Assembly: GCA_017462385.1 (NCBI GenBank)
Contig: JAFTRE010000010.1
Coordinates: 1-64,000, forward strand
DNA: 64,000 nt
Direction of reading: 5' to 3'
From: Clostridia bacterium
GTDB taxonomy: Bacteria; Bacillota; Clostridia; Oscillospirales; CAG-272
The notes under the pieces were generated by a model, which saw only the letters and a program-made list of their open reading frames with translations, was not told the DNA's origin and made no database searches. Made by a program: the position numbers and the translations under genes. Shown piece after piece: positions 25,820-34,597 of the stretch; the stretch's first letter is position 1; every line of letters begins with the position of its first letter.

Positions 25820-26893
25820 ATGTTTTGCACAAAATGCGGCCAAAAATTAAATGATGGGGATTTGTTTTGCTCATCGTGTGGAACCCGTGTTCTAAACACC
25901 AACACTCCCAATGCTGTTCCCGATTTCCAAGAAAAGTCTTCGCAAACAACCGATGCGGCAAAAAATGAAAATTTGCCCATAACACAATCACCTCAGTCTT
26001 CTGAACATTCCGAAGCATCGGGTTCTCAAAGTTCATTTAAAAGCGCCTTTCAATCATTAAAAAATAAAACTATTAGGACTTGCCCCAACTGCGCAAAAAA
26101 GTATGAGCTTTCTAAGCTATCATACTTATATATTGCATTAATTATATTGGGCGTGATCTTTGCTTTGGTGATCAATACGATCATTGGTATTGTAATGATA
26201 TCGTTCGGAGTCATTCAGTTTAATTCACGGGCTTGCCCGTATTGCGGATTTTCCAAGCGTCGGTTAAGGATAAAGGCTACAGAACAAAAAGCTTTCAGCA
26301 AAATAAAAAATAAAAGCAACACCGCCTTCTATAAGGTCCTTTATGAATTGGATACCAAATATAAAGCCAAAATCATTTGTAACGTTCTCCTGATAATACT
26401 TTCCGCAATAATGATCATTCCCTTGATCACGAAAACGGTAGACGTAAAATTCTATACGTTGCTTGAACTCGAAAAAACAGAAACGGAATCCTTTATAAAC
26501 ATACTTGGCTCCATCAGCGAGACGTGGGCGGCGATCATGTTCCTTCCTTGGTACACAGCGCTTCTGTTCTCTCTCTCCACTCTTTACAAAAAAGTCCGTT
26601 TATCAATTGTGCCGCGTATTACCTATGCCGTTATTGGCACATTTAATATTATTGCGATAGCGATCTTAAACGAAAAATATATCATAAAAGGTCTTTACTC
26701 TAATATGTCTGAGGGGAGCCGCGAATTGATCGACAGCGGCACTGCTTCTATGGGAGCTGAAAGCTTTTGGTTTATTTTTATCAATATTTTTGTGGTTGCT
26801 CTTGCATTTATGTTATATGAATTTGAAAAAGCAATTTTAATAAACAAAAATGCGGTTAAACCGGCAAATTCAAATCCGGAGGAAAGTTTATAA
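25820..26893 (+). CDS. Zinc-ribbon membrane protein
   Basis: A 357-residue protein. An N-terminal zinc ribbon MFCTKCGQ...LFCSSCGTR (residues 1-23) is followed by a polar, Ser/Gln-rich linker to about residue 75. Then come a second cysteine pair TCPNCAKKY near residue 91, two hydrophobic helices, a third pair ACPYCGF near residue 138, and further helices near residues 190, 240, 270 and 310. The ribbons face the cytosol if the usual topology holds. The AAGGAG site is upstream. Codon use is A/T-rich compared with the flanks. Function unknown. Confidence 0.75.
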   Translation: MFCTKCGQKLNDGDLFCSSCGTRVLNTNTPNAVPDFQEKSSQTTDAAKNENLPITQSPQSSEHSEASGSQSSFKSAFQSLKNKTIRTCPNCAKKYELSKLSYLYIALIILGVIFALVINTIIGIVMISFGVIQFNSRACPYCGFSKRRLRIKATEQKAFSKIKNKSNTAFYKVLYELDTKYKAKIICNVLLIILSAIMIIPLITKTVDVKFYTLLELEKTETESFINILGSISETWAAIMFLPWYTALLFSLSTLYKKVRLSIVPRITYAVIGTFNIIAIAILNEKYIIKGLYSNMSEGSRELIDSGTASMGAESFWFIFINIFVVALAFMLYEFEKAILINKNAVKPANSNPEESL

Positions 26894-26895
26894 CA

Positions 26896-28371
26896 ATGAA
26901 AAAAATAATTTGTATATTCTTATCTATAATTGTAATTTTTTTATTCACAGCGTGTTCAAGTGACCCGATCAGTCTCGGCGGTGAATCTGACAACGAAAAT
27001 CCTCCGATAGCTGACAGCGACAACAAAGGCAATTCGTCAAATGATAAAGGCAACGGTAATGATAACGCTTCAACTGTTCAGAATAACAAGTACGCCAACA
27101 TACAAAAAATTGTGGCTGCCTATGATGACATATATATTTATATGAACTATGACGGAACATATGGCCTTTTAAGCACTGATGGAAATATAATATATGAGGG
27201 CTTTAATTTGTATCAACCGTTTAGCGAGTTCAGTAACTATTTAGCGTGTCAATATGATAAAAGCGCTATGAAAATGGGCGTATCCTCAATAATAGATAAA
27301 AAAGGAAATACCGTTTTGGCTGTGGGTGAAAACAATGTTGAATTTATCAGCGATATAACCCAAGGACGAATATTGGTATACAAAATGACCGATGAACGCC
27401 CGTCCGGAAAAACGTATGATCTGATATGTTATTCTGCCAAGGATATGTCTAAAATCTTTACACTGTCAGATCAAGACGAAATCAATTATTACATCGACTT
27501 TGATGAAACAGGATATTCCGGTTCTGATGATGTTTGTTTTGATATCCATGGAAATATTTATGAATATAAATACTACAGCTACTACGATAGCAATGGTAAG
27601 GAATATGCTAAACAATATACAGGAAGTTTTTCTCCGACAACATCAGAACGATATGGTTTGCCGAAGGTGACCGGAATAGAGCCTTTCGTAGATACGTATG
27701 GAGCATGGGGGGATTTGGTTCGATCGTATAGCGAATACTCCAATTCATATAATAAAGACTATGATGTTGGAGCGACCAAAAATAAACTTGGTCAAATTGC
27801 AACGCTTTATATGAAAAGCACGTCGGAATGGTGTGCTACGATGGATATAAATGGAAACATACTTATGGCCCCAACGAAGGATATTATGTTGAAAGACAAC
27901 TCCGGCAGTGCTGCTAGGCTATATACGTTTTCAAACGATCTTTGCTGTGCTTATCAGCCGTCAAGCGATTTGTGGGGGTACGTGGATCCTTACGGAAATT
28001 GGATAATAGCACCGAAATATAATAGTGTAACAACTTTTTCATATTCGGGATATGCCGTGGTTGATGACCTTGTTGTTATCAACACAACGGGAAAAATTGT
28101 TTTAGACATATCTGACAAGGGTGATATTCATCCATTAGAAGGAAAATATAAGTCGTCGGGAGCATACTTTGCAACATATCTCACTTTTTCAAAGGATGGA
28201 ACTATTGCTACAAGTGGCATTACCGGAACTTATGAAGTCCACGGCAATTCGCTGGTTGTAGATGGTTTGGGTTACAATTCAGCATTGAACGATGGAACAC
28301 ATACCTTTGAGCAAAGCGGTGATACACTAATTATTAATGGAGATCGGTGGGTATTACAAGAAGATCAGTAA
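26896..28371 (+). CDS. WG-repeat lipoprotein
   Basis: A 491-residue secreted lipoprotein. Signal peptide with lipobox FTAC (cleavage before Cys 20). An acidic, Asn/Asp/Gly-rich linker to residue 55 follows. WG/YG-type repeats are near residues 88-108 (GTYGLLSTDGNIIYEGF) and 355-385 (LWGYVDPYGNWIIAPKY). A small C-terminal beta domain of about 75 residues (LTFSKDGTIATSGITGTYEV) resembles the glycine-rich domain found at the end of the protein at 52897-54000. It is two bases after the zinc-ribbon gene, with GGAGG upstream, so the pair is an operon. Surface binding role probable; ligand unknown. Confidence 0.75.
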   Translation: MKKIICIFLSIIVIFLFTACSSDPISLGGESDNENPPIADSDNKGNSSNDKGNGNDNASTVQNNKYANIQKIVAAYDDIYIYMNYDGTYGLLSTDGNIIYEGFNLYQPFSEFSNYLACQYDKSAMKMGVSSIIDKKGNTVLAVGENNVEFISDITQGRILVYKMTDERPSGKTYDLICYSAKDMSKIFTLSDQDEINYYIDFDETGYSGSDDVCFDIHGNIYEYKYYSYYDSNGKEYAKQYTGSFSPTTSERYGLPKVTGIEPFVDTYGAWGDLVRSYSEYSNSYNKDYDVGATKNKLGQIATLYMKSTSEWCATMDINGNILMAPTKDIMLKDNSGSAARLYTFSNDLCCAYQPSSDLWGYVDPYGNWIIAPKYNSVTTFSYSGYAVVDDLVVINTTGKIVLDISDKGDIHPLEGKYKSSGAYFATYLTFSKDGTIATSGITGTYEVHGNSLVVDGLGYNSALNDGTHTFEQSGDTLIINGDRWVLQEDQ

Positions 28372-28597
28372 TTATTCCTTTAATTATTGAATATGCCATA
28401 CTTAGGCTTTGCACTGATAGGATTTGAAAGGCCCTGTCGAAAATATAGTCGTTTCGTTCGCTCGGCGAGCCTCGCTCCGAAACTCCTTTTCTCCGCCCTT
28501 TTCGCGCTCCCTTAATCCGCCACCGGCGGCGGTCGCGCTCAAAGCCCACGACCTCCGGAAACCCGTCGGCGCACGAGATTCAAGGCCCGCCGGAGCG
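28372..28597. other. GC-rich gene-free stretch
   Basis: The DNA switches abruptly from AT-rich to GC-rich about 60 bases after the lipoprotein stop. Overlapping short frames on both strands translate to low-complexity Arg/Gly/Ala-rich peptides and look spurious. The stretch contains short inverted repeats (for example CGCTCGGCGAGC at 28457-28468). I see no gene. Confidence 0.5.
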
Positions 28598-28634
28598 AAA
28601 AAATAAAGCAACCCATTTGGGTTGCTTTATTTTT

Positions 28635-28635
<1 letters not shown>
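28598..28635 (-). terminator. Terminator of the tRNA operon
   Basis: A long stem (AAAAAATAAAGCAACCC pairing with GGGTTGCTTTATTTTTT) with a 4-nt loop, directly after the CCA end of tRNA-fMet. Confidence 0.85.
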
Positions 28636-28712
<77 letters not shown>

Positions 28713-28717
28713 ATATA

Positions 28718-28806
28718 TGGTGCCGGAAACCGGTCTCGAACCGGTACGATACTTTCGTATCACGGGATTTTAAGTCCCGGGCGTCTGCCAATTCCGCCAT
28801 TCCGGC
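28718..28806 (-). tRNA. tRNA-Leu (TAA)
   Basis: Acceptor GCCGGAA/TTCCGGC, discriminator A, encoded CCA. Anticodon loop CTTAAAA gives anticodon TAA. The long variable arm with stem ATACGAAAGTAT is typical of class II tRNA-Leu. The T-arm is CCGGTTCGAGACCGG. It decodes TTA/TTG. Confidence 0.95.
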
Positions 28807-28851
28807 GAACGGGCGCCTCGGTAATACTTATCTTCCCCGGTTCGCTTGATT

Positions 28852-28880
28852 ATTATACCATATGTTTATTACATTGTCAA
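28852..28880 (-). promoter_or_regulatory. Consensus sigma-A promoter of the tRNA operon
   Basis: Minus-strand TTGACA (28880-28875), 17 bases, TATAAT (28857-28852), 46 bases before tRNA-Leu. Confidence 0.85.
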
Positions 28881-28918
28881 CCCCTTTTTAACATTTTTAT
28901 TTGAATTTGCATGTCCTA

Positions 28919-28947
28919 TTGACTTTTCCTATGCCATCCCATATAAT
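28919..28947 (+). promoter_or_regulatory. Sigma-A promoter of the amidase gene
   Basis: TTGACT (28919-28924), 17 bases, TATAAT (28942-28947). It places the transcript start near 28954, which excludes the longer upstream frame beginning at 28901. Confidence 0.75.
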
Positions 28948-28990
28948 TATATTGTATAAAATCGCAAATCACAAAGGATCTCATAACATT

Positions 28991-29596
28991 ATGTCAAAAA
29001 AGCTCATAATTCTCGACCCCGGTCACGGGCAGTTCGGCAATCCCCACACCACCCGCGAGGGTTTCTTTGAGGGAACGCAGAACTTCATTCTCGCATCGCA
29101 TTTGCGGGATGAACTGGTTTCTCGTGGCTTTAACGTCAAAATGACGCGCGAGCGCGTTGAAGAAAATCCATCTTTAGAAGATCGCGGCAGTATGGCAGGC
29201 AAGCTGGGGGCGGTCATGTTCCTGTCCATTCACTCCAACGCTCCCGGCGGTGACCCGAAATCCGAGCGCTACACCAAAATACGCGGCTCCGAGACCTACT
29301 ATTCCATAACCGACGAAGCGTGCAACGCCGACATCGCCCGCGCACTCAACGACGCAGTCGTCGCGACCATGCAGACCGAGGACCGCGGCATCAAGACCCG
29401 CCGCTATCCCGACCGCCCCGATTGGGACTATTACGGCGTTATCCGCGCCGCCGCACAAAGCGGTTGCACCGCCGCCTTTCTCATCGAGCACGGCTTTCAC
29501 ACCAATCCCCGGGATTCGGCATTTTTGCAGGACGACGCGTGTCTGTGCCGACTTGCCGTTGCCGAGGCAGATGTCATAGCTCGAATCTTTGCATGA
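28991..29596 (+). CDS. N-acetylmuramoyl-L-alanine amidase (Amidase_3)
   Basis: A 201-residue zinc amidase that cuts the bond between MurNAc and the stem peptide. Zinc ligands appear in LDPGHGQ (His 12), the Glu in REGFFEGTQN (near residue 26), SIHSNA (near residue 83) and the catalytic Glu in FLIEHGFHTN (near residue 168). No signal peptide or wall-binding repeat is present. It may therefore act in the mother cell or forespore, be released by lysis, or be exported by another route. It is short for the family but has all catalytic blocks. Confidence 0.88.
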   Translation: MSKKLIILDPGHGQFGNPHTTREGFFEGTQNFILASHLRDELVSRGFNVKMTRERVEENPSLEDRGSMAGKLGAVMFLSIHSNAPGGDPKSERYTKIRGSETYYSITDEACNADIARALNDAVVATMQTEDRGIKTRRYPDRPDWDYYGVIRAAAQSGCTAAFLIEHGFHTNPRDSAFLQDDACLCRLAVAEADVIARIFA

Positions 29597-29653
29597 TTTG
29601 ACCCGCACACATCAAGTTTAACAAAAAATGTTGCTTTACTCGCCCAGAAACTA

Positions 29654-29682
29654 TTGACATTCGGGGCGGGGTGCGGTATAAT
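29654..29682 (+). promoter_or_regulatory. Consensus sigma-A promoter of the BspA-like lipoprotein
   Basis: TTGACA (29654-29659), 17 bases, TATAAT (29677-29682). Confidence 0.85.
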
Positions 29683-29735
29683 AATTAGGTAGTATACACT
29701 TTTGTAGCTAAATTACCGGAGGATATCGATCAAAA

Positions 29736-30440
29736 ATGAAAAAAACATTATGTATCATTCTCGCAGCTCTCATGTTGCTGTGCTTTGTCTCTTGTAAAAA
29801 TGACGAAATTGTCGATGACGGCAATAACGACAATGAAATCGACAACACTTTTGAAATCGGCAACGAAAACTTTGAATATGAGATCACCGAGCTTAACACC
29901 GTCAGAATAACCGGTTACTCCGGAAGCTATGACATCCACGCAGTGACAGTTCCCGGCGATATCGGCGGTATCGTCGTTACCGAGATTGGTGACAATGCTT
30001 TCTACTATGCAAATAACATCTCCGCTATAACACTCCCCGACTCCGTCACTTCCATCGGAAACTGGGCATTTGCAGGTTGCACCTATCTTACAGGTGTAAG
30101 CATTCCCGACAGCGTTACCTCCATCGGCGTCGGCGCTTTCTACAAGTGCGTAGCTCTCAAGGATCAGAAGCTTCCCGCTTCTCTTACCGAGCTCTCTGAG
30201 TACACCTTCAGAGATTGCACCGCACTGACCGCTATCGAGATTCCCGCCGCTGTTACTCTTATCGGTGACTCTGCATTTTGGGGTTGCACCGCGTTGAAGT
30301 CCGTCAACGGTATGACAGGCGTCAAAGAGATCGGCGCTTACACCTTTAACGGTTGTACCGCGCTTGCAAGCATCGCTACCACTGCAGTCGAGACTATTGG
30401 TGAGCACGCATTCAACGAATGCACCGCACTTAACAAATAA
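29736..30440 (+). CDS. Leucine-rich-repeat (BspA-type) lipoprotein
   Basis: A 234-residue surface lipoprotein. The signal peptide ends in lipobox FVSC (Cys 21). An acidic linker is followed from about residue 80 by six 22-24-residue BspA/TpLRR repeats with the pattern IGxxAFxxCxxLxxxxIPxSVTSIG. Treponema-type LRRs mediate binding to host proteins, other cells or polymers. GGAGG is upstream. Ends abruptly in a repeat before a strong terminator, as small family members often do. Confidence 0.85.
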   Translation: MKKTLCIILAALMLLCFVSCKNDEIVDDGNNDNEIDNTFEIGNENFEYEITELNTVRITGYSGSYDIHAVTVPGDIGGIVVTEIGDNAFYYANNISAITLPDSVTSIGNWAFAGCTYLTGVSIPDSVTSIGVGAFYKCVALKDQKLPASLTELSEYTFRDCTALTAIEIPAAVTLIGDSAFWGCTALKSVNGMTGVKEIGAYTFNGCTALASIATTAVETIGEHAFNECTALNK

Positions 30441-30457
30441 TAAGTGCTTACATAAAA

Positions 30458-30493
30458 AACAAGTCGGAAGCTGGAGCTTCCGACTTGTTTTTT
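30458..30493. terminator. Bidirectional terminator
   Basis: A perfect 15-base stem AACAAGTCGGAAGCT/AGCTTCCGACTTGTT with a 2-nt loop between convergent genes, followed by TTTTTC on the plus strand and preceded by AAAA. Confidence 0.9.
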
Positions 30494-30495
30494 CT

Positions 30496-30708
30496 TTATA
30501 TTTGCTTAATGTCAACGACATCAAAGCCGAGGCTCTCGACCGCATCGCGAAGCGCGGCATCGTCCAGCTTTTTGTCGTCGCCGCTGACTACGGCAAGACC
30601 TTTTGCGAGATCGATCTCACAGGCAATGCCCTTCGCCTCAAACGCGCGCACGACGCGACCCGAGCAATGAGAGCAATGCATGCCCTCTATTTTTATCTGC
30701 TTTTTCAT
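30496..30708 (-). CDS. Heavy-metal-associated (HMA) domain protein, CopZ-like
   Basis: A 70-residue metallochaperone-like protein with the metal motif GMHCSHC at residues 9-15 and the ferredoxin-like beta-alpha-beta fold expected of HMA domains. It would bind Cu(I) or another soft metal and hand it to a P-type ATPase. No ATPase is nearby. It follows the acyl-CoA ligase after 16 bases with GGGAG upstream, an odd pairing. Function within this operon is unclear. Confidence 0.85.
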   Translation of the reverse strand: MKKQIKIEGMHCSHCSGRVVRAFEAKGIACEIDLAKGLAVVSGDDKKLDDAALRDAVESLGFDVVDIKQI

Positions 30709-30724
30709 TACTTTATTTCTCCCT

Positions 30725-32449
30725 TCAATCGATTGACTTATCGATATTAAATCTTGTTATCTTGCGTGAGGTGTTTTTAACGAACTCGGTCTTGCGTATC
30801 TTGACCAATCCGACAGCCTTATAGGGCGCCATATTGCCGTTTGCCTCGCGCACCTTATCATCGAAATACTTCTTAATGGCATCATCACCCTCAATGCCGC
30901 GACCTGCCAACCCATCGTAATCTGGGTATATCTCAGCAACAATGACCTCCCGTCCGGAATCTGCGCGGCTCTCGCCTGCGTAAACGACAACTTCGTTTAC
31001 ACCGTAAATGCGCGACATTTCCGTCTCGATCTCCTCGGGGTAAACATTCTTTCCGTTGGAAAGTATGATGAGATTTTTCAGACGACCCGTGATATACAGC
31101 CAGCCGTCCTCGTCCATCTTGCCTATATCACCGGTACGGAAATATCCCTCCTCATCAAAGACAGCCGCAGTCGCCTCCTCGTCCTTGTAATAACCCAACA
31201 TTACATTGGGGCCCTTGACACAAATCTCGCCCTCGCCGTTTTCATTGGGCTCTCTGATCTTGACCTGCTCGCCTACAATCGGCATACCGACGCTTCCCTT
31301 TTTCTGATACAAGTTGCGGTTACAGGTAATAAGCGGAGCGCACTCGGTAATACCGTAACCGTTGAGAATGGTGATGCCGAGCGACTCAAATGTGTCGATT
31401 ATATCCTGATTGAGCGCCGCGCCGCCGCAGATGATCATCTCCAGCTTGCCGCCGAATTTATCGGTAACGCTCTTGAACAACGTCTTGCGCATATCTATAC
31501 CCGCCTTAAGCAGACCGTTGCTGAACTTCATAAGCGCGCGCAACGCCTTTGCCTTGCCCTGCTTTTCCGCCGTGGCCCAGATGCGCTTGTAAAACGTCTC
31601 CACAAACAGAGGAACGAGCACAAGGTGCGTCGGCTGCTGCTCGGCAAGCTCGGACAGAATATATTTTATGCCGCCCGAAATGTAAATTTCCGAACCCTGA
31701 GCATAGTGACCGACAAAGTTGACGGTCGAACCAAAAGTATGATGCGGGGGCAGAACATTCATGGTCTTGGGCGTGATATCGAACAGATACATTCCCTGCG
31801 TCATGTCGGAAACGATATTTGTGGTCGACAACATAACGCCCTTGCCCTTGCCCGTTGTTCCCGAGGTGAAAACAATGGATGCAAGACGGTCCGGGTCGAT
31901 ATCGTAATCATAGTACGAGTTGTCGCCTCCCTCGTACAGCACTCTGCCGCGCTCCTCAAGACAAGCAACAGAGGTATCTCCACAATCGGCGTTTGTCATG
32001 CAGATGTATTTCTCGACAGATGGCAGTCTGTCGCGCATACCGCTTATTTTGTCCTTGATAACGGCGCTGTAAAAGACAGCATGGCACTCGGCGCGCTCAA
32101 GTATGCCCGCAATATCGTCAGCGGGATATTCCTTGTCGATTGGAACGGTGACGGCACCGATAGACATGAGCGCGAAATAAGTTGCTATCCACTCAAAAGA
32201 GCTCTCGCCGATAATGGCGACATGCTTGTCGCGCAGACCCAGCTCTATACAAGCGGTACCGAGATCGCGGATGTAGTCGCGCGCATCGGCATAGGTGACG
32301 TGGACGACCTCTTTGTCATGAGGATTTTTCTTGTATGAAACAGCGTATCTGTCAGGATATTTTTTTGCAACATTTTCGGTCATGACACGGAAATTTTCAA
32401 ATACCGTAGTCTCATAAAAAGGATAATTGGGCGTTTTGGCTTTTTTCAT
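30725..32449 (-). CDS. AMP-binding acyl-CoA synthetase/ligase
   Basis: A 574-residue adenylate-forming enzyme of the long-chain fatty acid CoA ligase group. Core motifs: A3 IVFTSGTTGKGKGVMLS near residue 190, A5 NGYGITECAPL near residue 333, A7 YFRTGDIG near residue 408, A8 ITGRLKN with YPEEIE near residue 430-445, and the C-terminal catalytic Lys in FVKNTSRKITR near residue 560. The start at 32449 (ATG) is preferred over a TTG at 32461. It activates a carboxylic acid for lipid metabolism. Specificity not deducible. Confidence 0.88.
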   Translation of the reverse strand: MKKAKTPNYPFYETTVFENFRVMTENVAKKYPDRYAVSYKKNPHDKEVVHVTYADARDYIRDLGTACIELGLRDKHVAIIGESSFEWIATYFALMSIGAVTVPIDKEYPADDIAGILERAECHAVFYSAVIKDKISGMRDRLPSVEKYICMTNADCGDTSVACLEERGRVLYEGGDNSYYDYDIDPDRLASIVFTSGTTGKGKGVMLSTTNIVSDMTQGMYLFDITPKTMNVLPPHHTFGSTVNFVGHYAQGSEIYISGGIKYILSELAEQQPTHLVLVPLFVETFYKRIWATAEKQGKAKALRALMKFSNGLLKAGIDMRKTLFKSVTDKFGGKLEMIICGGAALNQDIIDTFESLGITILNGYGITECAPLITCNRNLYQKKGSVGMPIVGEQVKIREPNENGEGEICVKGPNVMLGYYKDEEATAAVFDEEGYFRTGDIGKMDEDGWLYITGRLKNLIILSNGKNVYPEEIETEMSRIYGVNEVVVYAGESRADSGREVIVAEIYPDYDGLAGRGIEGDDAIKKYFDDKVREANGNMAPYKAVGLVKIRKTEFVKNTSRKITRFNIDKSID

Positions 32450-32632
32450 GATAATGTTCAAACCTTTCTGGCGTATTGGATGCTTTACTTACATTTTATA
32501 TTTTAAGTATTATTGTAAAAAAATCAAGAGCGATTTAACGCATACAACTATATTGATCATCAGATTCGAATCTACTATGAGTAGAACCGCGGTATACTGA
32601 GAATAGAATTCGTCAAAAGCGCCTGTTATGTA

Positions 32633-32661
32633 TTGCAAAAATGCGTTCAACATGGTACTAT
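32633..32661 (+). promoter_or_regulatory. Sigma-A promoter of the orphan protein
   Basis: TTGCAA (32633-32638), 17 bases, TACTAT (32656-32661), 39 bases before the ATG. Confidence 0.55.
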
Positions 32662-32699
32662 ATTTATTAAAAGACATATGTATTTCAAAGGAGAGCAAC

Positions 32700-33656
32700 A
32701 TGGCAAGCTTAAATGCCGAAAGTCCGACCTTGACGCAACCGTGCAAGCGCACATATGAGTTGATAATTTTTCGTGCCGACGCGAGTGTCGACATCATAAC
32801 GGCAACACCTGAATGCAACCACAGCCGTGCGGGCAGATCATTACTGCTATATGAACCGCTCGCGAGACAGATATACCGCAGTGTCACCGAGGAATACATA
32901 CAATATCCCCGAATGCCGATTTTGATAACCAACGGCAACCAAAACTTTGCTGTCATACGGAGTATGGCGCGAGCGGCGGGATTTTATGTCATGGTGCAAG
33001 GGGACGGTGGCGCGCTCGACGCGGAACGGCTGTCATCAGATACTATATTCGGTGTGGTAGATCTCAGCACCAACGGAGAATATTGGGCAAGGGAAATAAA
33101 GCCGCCCGCCGTTACCGAATCGGCCATCACCCCCAAAAACAACGATGAATTTACATCGGAAAAGTGGCTGTCAAGTCTTATCGGCAAGTTTTATTATCCT
33201 GCCCCATTGACGGACGGCGTAATAAATACAGTGCTTCTCTGCACCGAAACGGCGGCAGAGCTTGTTGGCTGCCGTCTTGAGGTGGGTGAGCTCGATGACA
33301 TCCCGAGCAGTACGAAAAACAAGCTTGACACAGATGTGCTCGCGGCCTTTATGTTACTGCTGTCAATACTTTTTCAGCGCGAAAGTCAGACGCGCGAAGC
33401 AAGGTTGGATATAAAGTCAGCATCCGGCTCACTTGTTGTACAGCTAAGTTCCCGACTTTACCGAGAAAGCAAAATTTTAAAGCAAGGCATTGTAGGTTGC
33501 CCCGAACTTGGCGAGTGTCGACACATTGCCGACCGCTATAATATGATGTTCGATTGTCTGCTCACCCCAGATGGCGTACTTTCCGTTCGCTTTTGTCCCG
33601 TCCGCCGCGAGTGGTCACATCTTGGCATCAAGACAACGCCCAAGCTGAAATATTAA
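32700..33656 (+). CDS. Hypothetical protein
   Basis: A 318-residue soluble protein that I do not recognise. The start at 32700 has AAAGGAG at eight bases; the frame opening at 32628 lies inside the promoter. No signal peptide or membrane helix is present. Visible features are an N-terminal segment SLNAESPTLTQPCKRTYELI, a beta-rich middle (PRMPILITNGNQNFAVIRSM), and a helical hydrophobic stretch near residue 220 (LAAFMLLLSILFQRES). The last 90 residues hold a CPELGEC cysteine pair. Between AMP-ligase and TetR genes; monocistronic. Confidence 0.7.
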   Translation: MASLNAESPTLTQPCKRTYELIIFRADASVDIITATPECNHSRAGRSLLLYEPLARQIYRSVTEEYIQYPRMPILITNGNQNFAVIRSMARAAGFYVMVQGDGGALDAERLSSDTIFGVVDLSTNGEYWAREIKPPAVTESAITPKNNDEFTSEKWLSSLIGKFYYPAPLTDGVINTVLLCTETAAELVGCRLEVGELDDIPSSTKNKLDTDVLAAFMLLLSILFQRESQTREARLDIKSASGSLVVQLSSRLYRESKILKQGIVGCPELGECRHIADRYNMMFDCLLTPDGVLSVRFCPVRREWSHLGIKTTPKLKY

Positions 33657-33664
33657 CATTGCGG

Positions 33665-33865
33665 CTATTGTCCTAAGCAAAACCGTCCGACACACTGCGT
33701 CCGATGGCAATGGTCGCCGTAACAGGCGCTGCAAGTCCCGGCGAGCAGGGTCAGGAAAAGATAAGCACCGAACGCAAAGCCCACATCGCGCTGAATTATC
33801 ATACAAACGATAGTTGCCATCGCCTCGAAACAGAACGGGAAAGCCGCGCAGGAGGCGCAGCTCAT
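33665..33865 (-). CDS. Small hydrophobic protein, possibly a truncated or frameshifted gene
   Basis: A 66-residue frame with AAGGCGGGT before its ATG, 20 bases after the TetR stop. It reads MSCASCAAFPFCFEAMAT then a hydrophobic stretch (FAFGAYLFLTLLAG) and a Cys-rich tail. In another frame after the hydrophobic part the DNA encodes PVTATIAIGRSVSDGF, a second helix-like stretch, so a frameshift may have split a two-helix membrane protein. Weak evidence of a real gene. Confidence 0.3.
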   Translation of the reverse strand: MSCASCAAFPFCFEAMATIVCMIIQRDVGFAFGAYLFLTLLAGTCSACYGDHCHRTQCVGRFCLGQ

Positions 33866-33885
33866 ACCCGCCTTAAATTGTTATT

Positions 33886-34467
33886 TCATAGCTGTTTTTG
33901 CTTGTCTATCAAAAACGGCGCTATTCCGTTGTTCGCCAATTGTACTACCAATGTTGCAAGCTGCTCGGGTGCCATAGAGCAGTCATCCTCCAGCCAAAGC
34001 GTCCCCACGCCTATACATCCCGTCGCCAGAATATACATCATATACTCGGCAATGCGGCGATCAACATTCAGCCGCCCCTGCCACTCGCTCAGCACGCAGC
34101 CGCTGATGACGCGGATAAGATCCTCTTGAAATTCTATATCTCCGTTGCGCCCCAGCAAAGCCCGACATAGCTGCTTGTTTTGCTTGACATATTCAAATAT
34201 TCCCACAACGACACCTATCTCGGTTTGCGGCGAGGTTAGCAAATAACTTACAAGAAAAGAATTGATACCTTCGATAAATTCCGCTTCGATTTTCTTGAGC
34301 TGGTCAAACTGATCTGTATAATGCGCGTAAAACGTGGCGCGGTTGATATCCGCCTCCTCGCATATCTCCTTGACAGTGATACGCGCTATGGGCTTTTCAT
34401 TCAAAAATTTTATGAGCGCCTCGCCAAGCACCTTTTTTGTATATTTAACTCTGCGATCCGTTGCCAT
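33886..34467 (-). CDS. TetR-family transcriptional regulator
   Basis: A 193-residue repressor. The N-terminal helix-turn-helix is at residues 20-60 (ITVKEICEEADINRATFYAH) and the C-terminal ligand domain carries a helix pattern typical of the clostridial TetR group with TetR_C_33-like ends. GGAGGG precedes the ATG at 34467; the frame to 34491 is shorter on evidence. No divergent transporter gene is adjacent, so the target is uncertain: the orphan gene or a distant operon. Confidence 0.88.
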   Translation of the reverse strand: MATDRRVKYTKKVLGEALIKFLNEKPIARITVKEICEEADINRATFYAHYTDQFDQLKKIEAEFIEGINSFLVSYLLTSPQTEIGVVVGIFEYVKQNKQLCRALLGRNGDIEFQEDLIRVISGCVLSEWQGRLNVDRRIAEYMMYILATGCIGVGTLWLEDDCSMAPEQLATLVVQLANNGIAPFLIDKQKQL

Positions 34468-34561
34468 ACCGCCCTCCGAAAACTTCGACATACGCCTTAA
34501 TATTTATCACAGTGTTATTATAACACGATCGTGAAAAATATTCAACACCATGTCAAAAAAT

Positions 34562-34597
34562 CAAAGCCCGCCGATATACAAAAACAGCGGGCTATTA
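34562..34597 (-). terminator. Terminator of the ECF S-component gene
   Basis: AGCCCGC/GCGGGCT stem. On the minus strand it is followed by TTTGATTTTTTG, directly after the ECF stop codon. Confidence 0.65.

Noticed and set aside
28402..28611. Overlapping 60-71-residue frames on both strands in the GC-rich stretch before the tRNAs
   Set aside because: Arg/Gly/Ala-rich peptides without ribosome sites; DNA is repeat-like and next to tRNA genes.
33665..33865. An AgrB/AgrD quorum-sensing module
   Set aside because: The frame is too short, has no AgrB protease motif, and no peptide gene is adjacent.
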